From positions 124,001-188,000 of the forward strand of contig JAJPKE010000045.1 in the NCBI GenBank assembly GCA_021323855.1: a stretch of 64,000 bases of DNA, read 5' to 3'. Position numbers and translations under genes: made by a program. Below, one piece after another: positions 1 to 7,836 of the stretch. The notes beneath the pieces were generated by a model that was given only the letters and a program-made list of their open reading frames with translations, was not told the DNA's origin and ran no database searches. Every line of letters starts with the position of its first letter. Position 1 is the first letter of the stretch. Source of the DNA: Chloroflexota bacterium (lineage in GTDB: Bacteria > Chloroflexota > Ktedonobacteria > Ktedonobacterales > JADMIN01).

Positions 1-399
1 GCGCTTGGCGCGCCACATATAGCGTTGCACGCGGAAAAAGCCGAGAAAGACCGCAATCGCTTTGGGGACACCGCCAAATACTGGAAAGACGCCCAGCAGA
101 TTGAGGAAAAAGTACAGCCAGTCGGCATCGAGCCAGTCAGCGATGACATCGCGCAGCGCAATGATGCTACCAACAATCGGCACAAAGCCCAGCAGCGCAT
201 GAATGATGGCGCCGGGTAACCTCACCTCCGGCGCGAAGTCTCCCAGGATCGCCCCGCGATAGATATCTCTAGGAAACGAATAACTGGCGCGTGCTGGCTG
301 CTTTGGCCGGGCAGGCGGGCCTGGTGGACCGGGCAGGCGCGGAACCACCAGTTGATGCGAGCGCGCCGGCGCCTTCTGAGGCGAGATACCAGGCTGCAT
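1..399 (-). CDS. Small membrane protein, C-terminus cut by window edge
   Basis: The reading frame is open from an ATG at 399 to the window edge, so the 133 visible residues are an N-terminal part only. AAGGGG lies about seven bases before the ATG. Residues 1-45 are Pro/Arg-rich and probably cytosolic. A tyrosine-rich stretch (SYSFPRDIYRG) follows, then two hydrophobic segments: one with the turn GFVPIVGSIIALRD and one with LLGVFPVFGGVPKAIAVFLG. The paired 'P-I/V-G' turns resemble short membrane or pre-toxin-like domains with an 'IPGVGD' signature, but I cannot name a family. No function is assigned. It is transcribed in the same direction as the downstream-facing sigma/DinB pair, about 110 bases away. 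Confidence 0.7.
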   Translation of the reverse strand, partial: MQPGISPQKAPARSHQLVVPRLPGPPGPPARPKQPARASYSFPRDIYRGAILGDFAPEVRLPGAIIHALLGFVPIVGSIIALRDVIADWLDADWLYFFLNLLGVFPVFGGVPKAIAVFLGFFRVQRYMWRAKR

Positions 400-510
400 A
401 CACGCCCCTTTATGCCACGCATGCGTTGCTTTATTGTCAGTGCATGGTCGCTGAAGCAACACACCACAATACACCAGGACCGATATGATACTGCGCGCTG
501 CCGGTTGCTG

Positions 511-1350
511 TCAATCTCTCCGCTCACCCGGTTGGGATGAGCGATCCAGCCACGCGCGGATGGAGGCTTCATGTTCGCGGAAGTGCCCATAGGAGTTATT
601 CGCCACCCGCATCCAGGGTGGGATATCGTCTGGCAAGCCCAGGACCGCCGCGTTGTTCAATAGCTCATCGGGGCAGGCGGCAATCACTCCTAGCAGTTGC
701 GAAAATACTTGATCGGCCTCCGCCAGCACGTCGGCAAGTGGGCGCTGACGGCTCTCGGCGGCGATAATCTCGTTGCGCTCGTCCATGCTCAGCGCCGCCA
801 GCCCGCTGCGCACCCGCGTTGGGTCGGTTCCCGTGTTGACGATCTGCTGCGCGCTCTCCACAATGCGGCGCTCATACCAGGTCAAATGCGCAATGAGTTC
901 CTTGACTGACCATGCGCCCTCGACGCCCGGCTCTTCCATGCGTTCCACGCCAACCTCGGCCAGCAGCGCGTTCCAGCGGCGGCGCTCAACCTGCAAAATG
1001 TTGCTCAGCCGTGCGCCTGTCATCGGTCCCTCTTCGGCGAAGCGCGCAAACTCCCTGGCCACTTCGGGGCCGGTATGGTTGAGCGCGAGCAGCCATGCCA
1101 TGCTCGCCGCCGCTGCCTTCATCACATCGCGGCGTGAGAGTGCCGCTGCTGATTCCACCTGTTGCTGTGACGTTTGGGCGGCAATGCGCGCTTGCAGCAC
1201 TTGCGCAAAAGCAGCGTGAACTTCAGATGGCGCTGGGCGCGGCTGAAGCGCCTGATCGAGACGGAGTACCATCTGCGCCAGTTCACTGTCGTTGCCCAGC
1301 GGATCCACTAGATCGGCATAGCGTTCGGGAGGGGTGTTAGATGCCGGCAT
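511..1350 (-). CDS. DinB/DfsB-like protein with anti-sigma-like N-terminal half
   Basis: 279 residues. The ATG at 1350 lies inside the last codons of the ECF sigma gene (14-base overlap), so the two are probably translationally coupled. Residues 1-70 are acidic and Ala/Gln-rich, like the N-termini of regulators encoded next to ECF sigma factors. A single twin-arginine-like or membrane segment follows (SRRDVMKAAAASMAWLLAL, about 73-91). From about 115 to the end the sequence fits the DinB/ClbS-DfsB four-helix fold, with the signature WSVKELIAHLTWYERR. Known relatives bind metals or thiols or protect against toxins. By position I infer a partner, possibly an antagonist, of the sigma factor, with the DinB domain as sensor. 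There is no ZAS zinc motif. It could instead be a DinB enzyme that merely shares the operon. Confidence 0.75.
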   Translation of the reverse strand: MPASNTPPERYADLVDPLGNDSELAQMVLRLDQALQPRPAPSEVHAAFAQVLQARIAAQTSQQQVESAAALSRRDVMKAAAASMAWLLALNHTGPEVAREFARFAEEGPMTGARLSNILQVERRRWNALLAEVGVERMEEPGVEGAWSVKELIAHLTWYERRIVESAQQIVNTGTDPTRVRSGLAALSMDERNEIIAAESRQRPLADVLAEADQVFSQLLGVIAACPDELLNNAAVLGLPDDIPPWMRVANNSYGHFREHEASIRAWLDRSSQPGERRD

Positions 1351-1966
1351 GGTATCGCTCCTTCAGGGTATGCAGAGCGCGGGTGATGCGCTTGCGGGCG
1401 GCGTCTTCGCTGATGCCGAGGACCGCGCCAATCTCCGCCAGCGTGAGTTGCGCCGTGAAGCGGAGGATCAGCGCCTCACGTGTCGTCGCGTCGAGCAATG
1501 CCAGCAGGCGTTGCACCTCGGCAATCTCGTCGCGTCGCAGCGTAGCAGACTCGGCACTGTCCTCTGCGCAGGGGTGAAGGTCTTCGGGCACGGCTTCCCA
1601 GGGCACGGTTCGTCGCTGGCTCCGCTGCCAGTCGGTCGCCGCGTTGCGTGCGATGCGAAAAAGCCAGGCGGCAACCGACCCACCGGCGCGTATCTGATAA
1701 CGCGGCAGGGCATCGAGCGCGCGTAAGAACACCTGCTGCGTCAGGTCGGCGGCCTCATCAGCGCCATCCCGGCCAGCACGCATGCGCAGATAGGAATAGA
1801 TGCGGTCCACATAGCGAGCGTAGAGCGGCTCAAACAGGGCGATGTCACGCTGGGCAGCCAGCATCAGCGCCGCATCATCAGATACGGCATTGGATTCGCC
1901 TGATGAGCCAGCGGCATGTTGCGCTGTCTGCTCACGGTTACGGTTTGTCTGCTCGTTGCGTGGCAC
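1337..1966 (-). CDS. ECF-type RNA polymerase sigma factor
   Basis: 209 residues from a GTG at 1966. This start is chosen because AAAGGAGG ends five bases upstream; the frame is open 19 codons further but has no comparable ribosome site. Region 2 runs from about residue 38 (FEPLYARYVDRIYSYLRMR, then ADLTQQVFLRAL and the -10-recognition stretch AAWLFRIARNAATDW). Region 4 follows (RLLALLDATTREALILRF, LAEIGAVLGISEDAARKRI). It directs core RNA polymerase to its own promoters, which are not visible here. The downstream overlapping DinB-like gene is the likely regulator. No promoter motif for autoregulation was recognised upstream. Confidence 0.9.
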   Translation of the reverse strand: MPRNEQTNRNREQTAQHAAGSSGESNAVSDDAALMLAAQRDIALFEPLYARYVDRIYSYLRMRAGRDGADEAADLTQQVFLRALDALPRYQIRAGGSVAAWLFRIARNAATDWQRSQRRTVPWEAVPEDLHPCAEDSAESATLRRDEIAEVQRLLALLDATTREALILRFTAQLTLAEIGAVLGISEDAARKRITRALHTLKERYHAGI

Positions 1967-2069
1967 GCCATCCTCCTTTCTCCGTCGCGCTTGCCCTCGC
2001 GCAATGCCTCTTTTTTCACGCACACTATTCTAACGGAATGACCCCATCAAAGCGGACATCTATTTTAGA

Positions 2070-2109
2070 GGCAAAACAGAAAGCCCGTTCACTGGTCTAG
2101 TGAACGGGC
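2070..2109 (-). terminator. Rho-independent terminator of the DHA2 exporter
   Basis: A perfect 11-bp stem (GCCCGTTCACT at 2083-2093 with AGTGAACGGGC at 2099-2109) has a 5-base loop. On the minus strand it is followed by a T-rich tail (TTTCTGTTTTG). It lies 29 bases after the stop of the exporter gene and ahead of the sigma gene. Confidence 0.85.
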
Positions 2110-2137
2110 CGAGATGTAAGACTTTGAGCTGGCGCGA

Positions 2138-3952
2138 TTAGACGCCCGGCAGTACGACTTCGCGCTCTTGCTCCTCCTCGGCGGTTGCACTGCCGTCGCT
2201 CTGTTCGAGCGCAGCTTTGGTGCGTTGCGCCGCAGAGAGCAGCGGCACGTCCTTGAGGAAGAGCGTGATGATGATAACGGCGAAGCTGACGAACAGCCCA
2301 ACCATGAAGGCGTGCTGGATGCCAACCGCCAGCGCCTGGCGGGTCGCCTCGAATATCTGATTGAAGAGCGCCGTGATCTGTTGCGTGAGCGCCTGGACGG
2401 TCTGGGCGTGCGCCGGACCCGCTGGCACCTGCGCCGTCGCCGCTTGTACGACCTGTTGCACGAGCTGCTGGGGCGCGCCCGGCTGCACGAGCACCTGCTG
2501 ATTAGTGGCGGCGGCCAGCACCGGCGCGGGCAGGCGATGCGCCGCAGGCGGCAGCGTCGAGTTCAACTGCGCCGTCACCGTATTGTTGACAACGGTGCCC
2601 AGGACGGCAGTGCCCAACGTTGAACCCATCGAACGCAGATACGTCACCGCGCCGGTGCCGACACCGAGGCGGCTGCGTGGGATCGCGTTTTGCACCGCCA
2701 AAGTCAGGACCGGCGAGACCATGCCCATGCCGATGCCAACGACGATCATATCAACCGTGACATTGCCCAGCGTCGAGTGGACATCCAGGCGGGTCAGCAA
2801 GAAGATGCCGAAGGCCAGGACCACCCCGCCGGAAATTGCCAGCCATTGATAGCGGCCAATGCGCGCGATGAGTTGCCCGCCAATCGCTGAACAGGCGGCG
2901 AGCGCCAGCATCAATGGGGTGATGGCGGCGCCTGAGTTCGTCGCCGTTTGCCCCAGCACGCCCTGAATGAAGAGCGGCAGATAGATGGCGACGGCAAAGA
3001 GCGCCATGCCAATTGTCAGCGAGAGCAGACCACTGGCAGCGAAAATCTGATTCTTGAAGAGATCGAACGGCAGAATCGGCTCGACCGCGTAATGCTCAGC
3101 GATGGCGAAGCCGATGAATAGCGCAACCGACGCCACCAGAATGCCAATCACCTGCGCGGAGTTCCAGGGATATGTCTGTCCGCCCCAGGTGAGGCCGAGC
3201 AGCAGACAGATTGTGCCGCCAGCGGCCAGCACCGCGCCCAGGAAGTCTATCCGGCGGATCGCCGCCCAGCCGCGATAGCGATTGCTGCGAATGGAGATAT
3301 TGGCAGGAAGCTGGGTGATGAGAACGATCAGCGCCAGGATGCCCACCGGCATATTCACATAGAAAACCCAGCGCCAGCGGGTCGCGTCGGTCGTCAGACC
3401 GCTGATGACCGGACCGTTATCAGTGAGCCAGCCGCCAACGGCAGGGCCAATCACGCTGGCCAGCGCGAAGACGCCGGAGAAGAGTCCCTGCCAGCGTGCG
3501 CGTTCGGCGGGGGCGAAGATATCGCCGATGATCGTAAAGGTCAGTGACATCAGCGCGCCCGCGCCAATACCCTGAAGCGCGCGGAAAATAATCAGCGCCT
3601 CCATCGTCTGCGAGAGGCCAGAGAGCGCCGAGCCGATCAGAAAGACGACGACGCCGCCGATCAGGAACCACTTGCGCCCGAACTGGTCTGAGAGCTTGCC
3701 GACGATTGGAATCATCGTTGTTGAGGTGAGCAGGTAGGCCGTGACGACCCAGGTGTAATCGCTGAATCCATGTAGGCTGCCGATGATACGTGGCAGCGCC
3801 GTGCCCACAATCGTTGAGTCGAGCGCGGAAAGCAACAGCGTCAGCATGAGACCGGCCAGCACACCGGCCAGCGCAAATCCCTGGAGCCTGGGGCGCGTAT
3901 CCACTATGCCGGCAGAAACCGTCTGCCCGGCATGAAGCGAAGGAGTTTCCAT
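2138..3952 (-). CDS. DHA2-family (EmrB/QacA-type) MFS drug exporter
   Basis: 604 residues with a 14-helix MFS layout. The first helix carries LLSALDSTIVGTALPRI, the DHA2 motif D1 (LDxTIVNVALP type). The loop 2-3 motif A is GKLSDQFGRKWF. Motif C, typical of antiporters, is about GVFALASVIGPAVGGWL. The family exchanges protons for lipophilic drugs across the inner membrane. A long periplasmic Gln/Ala/Val-rich loop (about residues 450-540) precedes the last helix, and the C-terminus is acidic. The gene lies downstream of a marR-type gene on the same strand with a 187-base gap, the classic arrangement for a repressor and its exporter. The ribosome site before the ATG is weak. Substrate unknown. 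Confidence 0.92.
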   Translation of the reverse strand: METPSLHAGQTVSAGIVDTRPRLQGFALAGVLAGLMLTLLLSALDSTIVGTALPRIIGSLHGFSDYTWVVTAYLLTSTTMIPIVGKLSDQFGRKWFLIGGVVVFLIGSALSGLSQTMEALIIFRALQGIGAGALMSLTFTIIGDIFAPAERARWQGLFSGVFALASVIGPAVGGWLTDNGPVISGLTTDATRWRWVFYVNMPVGILALIVLITQLPANISIRSNRYRGWAAIRRIDFLGAVLAAGGTICLLLGLTWGGQTYPWNSAQVIGILVASVALFIGFAIAEHYAVEPILPFDLFKNQIFAASGLLSLTIGMALFAVAIYLPLFIQGVLGQTATNSGAAITPLMLALAACSAIGGQLIARIGRYQWLAISGGVVLAFGIFLLTRLDVHSTLGNVTVDMIVVGIGMGMVSPVLTLAVQNAIPRSRLGVGTGAVTYLRSMGSTLGTAVLGTVVNNTVTAQLNSTLPPAAHRLPAPVLAAATNQQVLVQPGAPQQLVQQVVQAATAQVPAGPAHAQTVQALTQQITALFNQIFEATRQALAVGIQHAFMVGLFVSFAVIIITLFLKDVPLLSAAQRTKAALEQSDGSATAEEEQEREVVLPGV

Positions 3953-3970
3953 CGTGAGAATGCCTTTTTC

Positions 3971-3990
3971 GTCTAAACGTTCAGTCTAAA
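3971..3990. promoter_or_regulatory. Direct repeat in exporter promoter region
   Basis: Two GTCTAAA heptamers are spaced 13 bp start to start (3971-3977 and 3984-3990), about 20 bp upstream of the exporter start. On the coding strand the pattern is TTTAGAC-N6-TTTAGAC. It is a possible binding site for the adjacent MarR protein or another repressor. Inference from position only. Confidence 0.35.
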
Positions 3991-4139
3991 TACCATGCCT
4001 GCGCTGGCGAGCGCCGCACACGTGCGGAAAACAACATATCTGCAATACGGTCGCATGCTCTGCAAGGGGGCAAGAAACCGCGTAAGCGCGTCATCACTGG
4101 CAGACCTGGAGAGAATGCGGAGGATGGCGTTGTCTGCTA

Positions 4140-4727
4140 CTACATCGTGTTGGGTACTTCTGACGTGGTGGTTGCGCCAGACTTCGCTGCCTCGCCGCCG
4201 GTCTTCGGTGCGGTGGTTGCGCATATGGCGCGGGCCAGCGCGTGCAGGCCACGCACCAGCGCAGCCAGGTCGTCGTCTGCGAGCAGGGGAATCCAGGCGC
4301 CAAGATGCTGCGAACCGCGCAATTGGCGTACCAGTTCATCGCCTTTCGCCGTCAAACGGGCAATCGCCCGGCGGCGGTCTTCGGGGTCTTCCGCCCGCTC
4401 CACCAGCCCAAGTTGCACCAGCTTCTCCACCAGATGACTGGCGGTTGGCAGGCCGATACCCAGCTTCGCAGCGATTTCACCGATGGTTGCGGTGCGTACA
4501 TCTGAAAGCGTGATGAGCGTTTTGATCTGCGCCATGCTGACATCGAGATTCGCCCATTTCGGCGCGGCCTGCGATTGCAGCAGCCCGAATAAGTCGCGCC
4601 ATGTACTCATCAGATCGCGTTCCAGCGCGGCACGCTCATCACTTGCCGCCATATGTGACGCATCCGAGGTATCCGCTACAGATACCGGTGATTCAGTTGC
4701 TTTGGTTTTGGTTACTGTCTCTGGCAT
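4140..4727 (-). CDS. MarR-family transcriptional regulator
   Basis: 195 residues. The ATG at 4727 has AGGGG about nine bases upstream. Residues 35-60 form the dimerisation helix. The winged helix-turn-helix covers about 75-140: MAQIKTLITLSDVRTATIGE, then KLGIGLPTASHLVEKLVQLG and the wing with the family signature DPEDRRRAIARLT. The N-terminal 30 residues (Thr/Ser/Ala-rich) and the C-terminal tail (Ala/Thr-rich) are low-complexity extensions beyond the usual length of about 140. It precedes the DHA2 exporter on the same strand and probably controls it. A typical repressor would be released by phenolic or drug-like ligands; the ligand here is unknown. Confidence 0.9.
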   Translation of the reverse strand: MPETVTKTKATESPVSVADTSDASHMAASDERAALERDLMSTWRDLFGLLQSQAAPKWANLDVSMAQIKTLITLSDVRTATIGEIAAKLGIGLPTASHLVEKLVQLGLVERAEDPEDRRRAIARLTAKGDELVRQLRGSQHLGAWIPLLADDDLAALVRGLHALARAICATTAPKTGGEAAKSGATTTSEVPNTM

Positions 4728-5089
4728 ATCGTTATGCCCCTGTGCCTTTCTCTGACATCTTTTATCCTATCATAATAGTTCGATGTTGTCAATATATTTC
4801 GTCACATACATTTATTTTACTTCATACAGGTATTCGATGTACGCAAATAATCGTGCTTATTACCGGAGTTAGCCAGAGTTGGCCAGGGTTCGCCAGCCCC
4901 TTAGCGGCTCGAGCGTCAGCGCGACCGCACCGCCAATTCAGGCCACGTCAATTGACAGGCTGGCCGCGCCGACCCTATACTGGGCACGCCTCCACCGATT
5001 CCGAAATGCTCCAGTGCGTACGAGCTACCGATTGTGGAGGCGAGAGAAGTCCATAGCCGGCAGAGACGATACCAGGAGGCAGAGACGAC
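4728..5089. other. Divergent intergenic region between marR-like gene and MFS gene
   Basis: This 362-base stretch has no supported gene. Its left third is AT-rich and carries the minus-strand promoter described separately. The right two thirds are GC-rich. The only clear element there is the AGGAGG ribosome site at about 5074-5079 for the plus-strand gene that follows. Confidence 0.6.
4764..4792 (-). promoter_or_regulatory. Sigma-70-type promoter of the MarR gene
   Basis: On the minus strand a perfect -35 hexamer TTGACA (4792-4787) is followed by a 17-base spacer and a -10-like TAGGAT (4769-4764), about 37 bases before the marR start. This is one of the best consensus promoters in the window. 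Confidence 0.7.
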
Positions 5090-7123
5090 ATGAGGGATGG
5101 CAGCATTCCGCCCCGCCCGCCACGCGGCCCGCGAGACCCGCGCGCTGGCAATCCTGGAAATTCCGGCAATTTTGGCAATCCTGGCAATCCTGGCTCATCC
5201 AGCCGCATGCCCGTTCCCCGGAACGCAGACGATCCCTACGCGCCATATGACCCGTATAATCCCTACAACGCTGGCGCGGGCACGAGTACACGCATGCCGA
5301 CGCTCGCCTCCACACTCTATGGTGGCGCCGTGGGCCGGCAGGAGGAAACCTGGACCTCCGCGCGTATGGAGGCGGTTCAGGCGCACCGGCATCGCATCGG
5401 CATCGCCATCTTCCACGACGGCAATCCGGGGCATCTCTGGCGCGGCGAAATTGCCTCACGCCTGGGTGAATCCATCGCCGGTGTGGGGGTTATCATCTGG
5501 CTGGCGACGCTCTACCAATCGCCGGTGGCCGTTGCCTTTGCGCTGCTGGCGCTTGGGCTGCCGTTCCTGCTCGTTGGCCCGTTCGGCGCACGGCTAGAGA
5601 ACGCCAGCCAGCCAGGGACCGCGCTCAAATGGCTGAACCGGCTGCGCATCCTGCTGGCGCTTGGCCTGGTGGCGATGCACTTCCGCACGATTCTGCCCGT
5701 GCTCTATGCAATCCTCTTTTTGTTGTCGCTCTGCGGGCGGCTGCACGACGCGGCGCGGACGGGAGCGGTGCGCGCCTGCCTTGCGCCGGGGGAGCCGGAG
5801 CATGTCGCCAACGATATCTATGTCGGTGGCGCGGTTGCCGCCGTGCTTGGGCCAATCCTGGCGACGTTCTTCTACATTCTGATTGGCGAGCGTATTCTGC
5901 TGATTGGCGTCATCGCCGCCGTCGCCTTCTTGATTAGCAGCAACTCGGAGGGATTCCTGGATGCGCTGCCGCCGGGACGCCGCGCTTTCATGCTGGCGAC
6001 GCCGGAGACACTCTACCCCAACGGTTCGGTGCCGCCGCTGGCCCTTTCCCCGGACGACGAGGCGGCGCTGGATGAGGAGGAGCGGCGAGAGGAATCATTG
6101 CCGCCCTGGTATCAGCAGGGACCAACCACGGTAGGGCAGGCATTTGGCGAGCTACGCGCCGGCCTGGGACTGGCGGGCACCGTCTCACCGGCGGCGGCGG
6201 CGCTCTGGGCGATCAGCGCGCTGGCGGTGGTCAGCGGCGCGTTCTCGGCGCTGGCGGTGTTCTATGTCACTGACGTGCTGGGATTGTCGCCGTTCTACCT
6301 CGGTCCGTTGCTGGCGGCGGAGGCCGCTGGCATGGCGCTTGGCCTCTTCCTGGCAATTACGCCGGAGGTGGCGCGGGGCGCGAAGTTCTGGCTGATGATC
6401 GGCCTGCTCGGCACCGGCGTGGGATTGGTAGCGCTGGTGGTGATGCCGCAGATCCTTTTTGCGCTGCTCATCATGCTGGGCATCGGCTTCATGACGACGC
6501 TGGCGATTTCGGGGGCGCGGCGGGCGCTCTACGCGGGCTTCGATCCCGTCGAGCAGCGGTCCATTACGGCGGCGGAGAACTGGGCGGCGGCGCTGGGCAA
6601 TGTGATTGGCGTGCTGCTGGTGGCGCTCTTCCTGAGCGAACCGGCAGCTTCACCCAACGCGCCCCAACTCTCGGCAAAACTGGCGTCGCACGGCTGGCCC
6701 GCCGGGCAATTGCTGATGCTGCTGGGTCTGGCGCTGATTGTGGGTGCGGTCATCCTCATTGCGCTCTCGATAATTGGCAAACAACAAGCAAATGCTGGCA
6801 AGAAAGGCCAGCAGGGAAAGCTGGGCAAACGTGGCGCTAGCGACGAGGAGTTGGGCAGCAGTTATCACACGGCCTTTGGCGCTGCCGCTGGCGCAGACGA
6901 TGAGTGGGGCGACAACGCCGAGGACGACGGCTGGGGTGACGGACAGGATGACTTTGCCGCCTCCGCGCAATACGACCAGTATGGCAACACTGGCTACGGC
7001 ACCGGCTATCAGACGGGTTACAGCCCCAGCGTGGAGATGGACGCTTACGATGACGAGGGCGACGATCAGCCGTCCGCACGCTATCCACGCCGCCCCGGCA
7101 ACCAACGTCGCCCGCGCTGGTAA
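5090..7123 (+). CDS. MFS-like membrane protein with Gly/Pro-repeat N-terminus and acidic tail
   Basis: 677 residues; AGGAGG lies ten bases before the ATG. Residues 1-100 are cytosolic and low in complexity, with a collagen-like (G-N-P/S/F) repeat at about 19-36 and Pro/Tyr-rich repeats (DDPYAPYDPYNPYN). About ten to twelve hydrophobic helices follow between residues 125 and 560. They form two halves separated by an acidic loop (about 305-345). The pattern resembles a major facilitator. The last 110 residues are Lys/Gly-rich, then strongly acidic and Tyr/Gly-rich. No substrate motif is recognised, and it may be a transporter-derived structural or signalling protein. It ends four bases before the convergent restriction endonuclease gene. 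Confidence 0.8.
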   Translation: MRDGSIPPRPPRGPRDPRAGNPGNSGNFGNPGNPGSSSRMPVPRNADDPYAPYDPYNPYNAGAGTSTRMPTLASTLYGGAVGRQEETWTSARMEAVQAHRHRIGIAIFHDGNPGHLWRGEIASRLGESIAGVGVIIWLATLYQSPVAVAFALLALGLPFLLVGPFGARLENASQPGTALKWLNRLRILLALGLVAMHFRTILPVLYAILFLLSLCGRLHDAARTGAVRACLAPGEPEHVANDIYVGGAVAAVLGPILATFFYILIGERILLIGVIAAVAFLISSNSEGFLDALPPGRRAFMLATPETLYPNGSVPPLALSPDDEAALDEEERREESLPPWYQQGPTTVGQAFGELRAGLGLAGTVSPAAAALWAISALAVVSGAFSALAVFYVTDVLGLSPFYLGPLLAAEAAGMALGLFLAITPEVARGAKFWLMIGLLGTGVGLVALVVMPQILFALLIMLGIGFMTTLAISGARRALYAGFDPVEQRSITAAENWAAALGNVIGVLLVALFLSEPAASPNAPQLSAKLASHGWPAGQLLMLLGLALIVGAVILIALSIIGKQQANAGKKGQQGKLGKRGASDEELGSSYHTAFGAAAGADDEWGDNAEDDGWGDGQDDFAASAQYDQYGNTGYGTGYQTGYSPSVEMDAYDDEGDDQPSARYPRRPGNQRRPRW

Positions 7124-7127
7124 TCAA

Positions 7128-7742
7128 CTATTGCATATCGGGCGGAAGGTCTTCCTCTGCAAGCTCCGGCTCTTCTATGCCACCTACATCAGGAGCGGTG
7201 CCAAGCACTGCTACCGGAATATCAAGGTTGCTCACACCGCGCTGTTCGAGTATGCCCTTGATCTGCTCGAAACAACCGATGCCTGTAGACATTTGCCCAC
7301 GACGGAAGCTCGCCATTGGCACAACCTCTACACCTGCCGTGAAAATGCCGTGTCTGGCATAGATGGGCATTTTGCCGAGAATATCCCAGCCCAGAAAGGC
7401 GTATTTGCCAAACTGAACTTCCAGCCCAAGTCCATTCTTGACGCCATCGCCTTCGATGAAACCACTATACTGCTCTCCAGTCTCAGATACAGAAGTCGTA
7501 TAGAGGACTTTGGGCTTGCTCCAACCTCGTTGATAGAGTTGGTCATCGAGGAGAGCCTTGTTGAGTGCTTTGGGCGAATAGAGCATGCGCCCTGCCATTG
7601 TGATTTCGCGGCTCTGCTTGACATGCGCTATCGCAGCATCCACTGACATGATAGCTGCTTTGATCTCGTCCAGTTCGTTTGGAAACTGCTTTTCGACTGT
7701 CTCTTGCCCGTTGTTGAAGGAAAATGCCGCGACAATCTTCAT
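7128..7742 (-). CDS. BstYI/BglII-family type II restriction endonuclease
   Basis: 204 residues from the ATG at 7742 (GAGGAG about ten bases upstream; the frame is open six codons further). From memory of the family it aligns along its length with BstYI: MKIV start, then LYSPKALNKAL (about 54-64), the catalytic block LEVQFGKYAF, VGVE-type VEVVPM and the end VAVLGTAPD. The D-X8-E-X-Q active site is intact as Asp99, Glu108 and Gln110. Such enzymes are Mg-dependent dimers cutting GATC-centred sites (BstYI R^GATCY, BglII A^GATCT). The exact site here is inference. The methyltransferase gene lies 94 bases upstream on the same strand. Its base composition is less GC-rich than that of its neighbours, which suggests acquisition. 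Confidence 0.88.
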   Translation of the reverse strand: MKIVAAFSFNNGQETVEKQFPNELDEIKAAIMSVDAAIAHVKQSREITMAGRMLYSPKALNKALLDDQLYQRGWSKPKVLYTTSVSETGEQYSGFIEGDGVKNGLGLEVQFGKYAFLGWDILGKMPIYARHGIFTAGVEVVPMASFRRGQMSTGIGCFEQIKGILEQRGVSNLDIPVAVLGTAPDVGGIEEPELAEEDLPPDMQ

Positions 7743-7836
7743 ACTCACGCTACTCCTCATTTTGCTGATTGCCCAGCTATTGCACGGGGCAGTATAGAAA
7801 ATGAGAAGCGTAGAACGTGCGTCCTTAGAATGAGTT

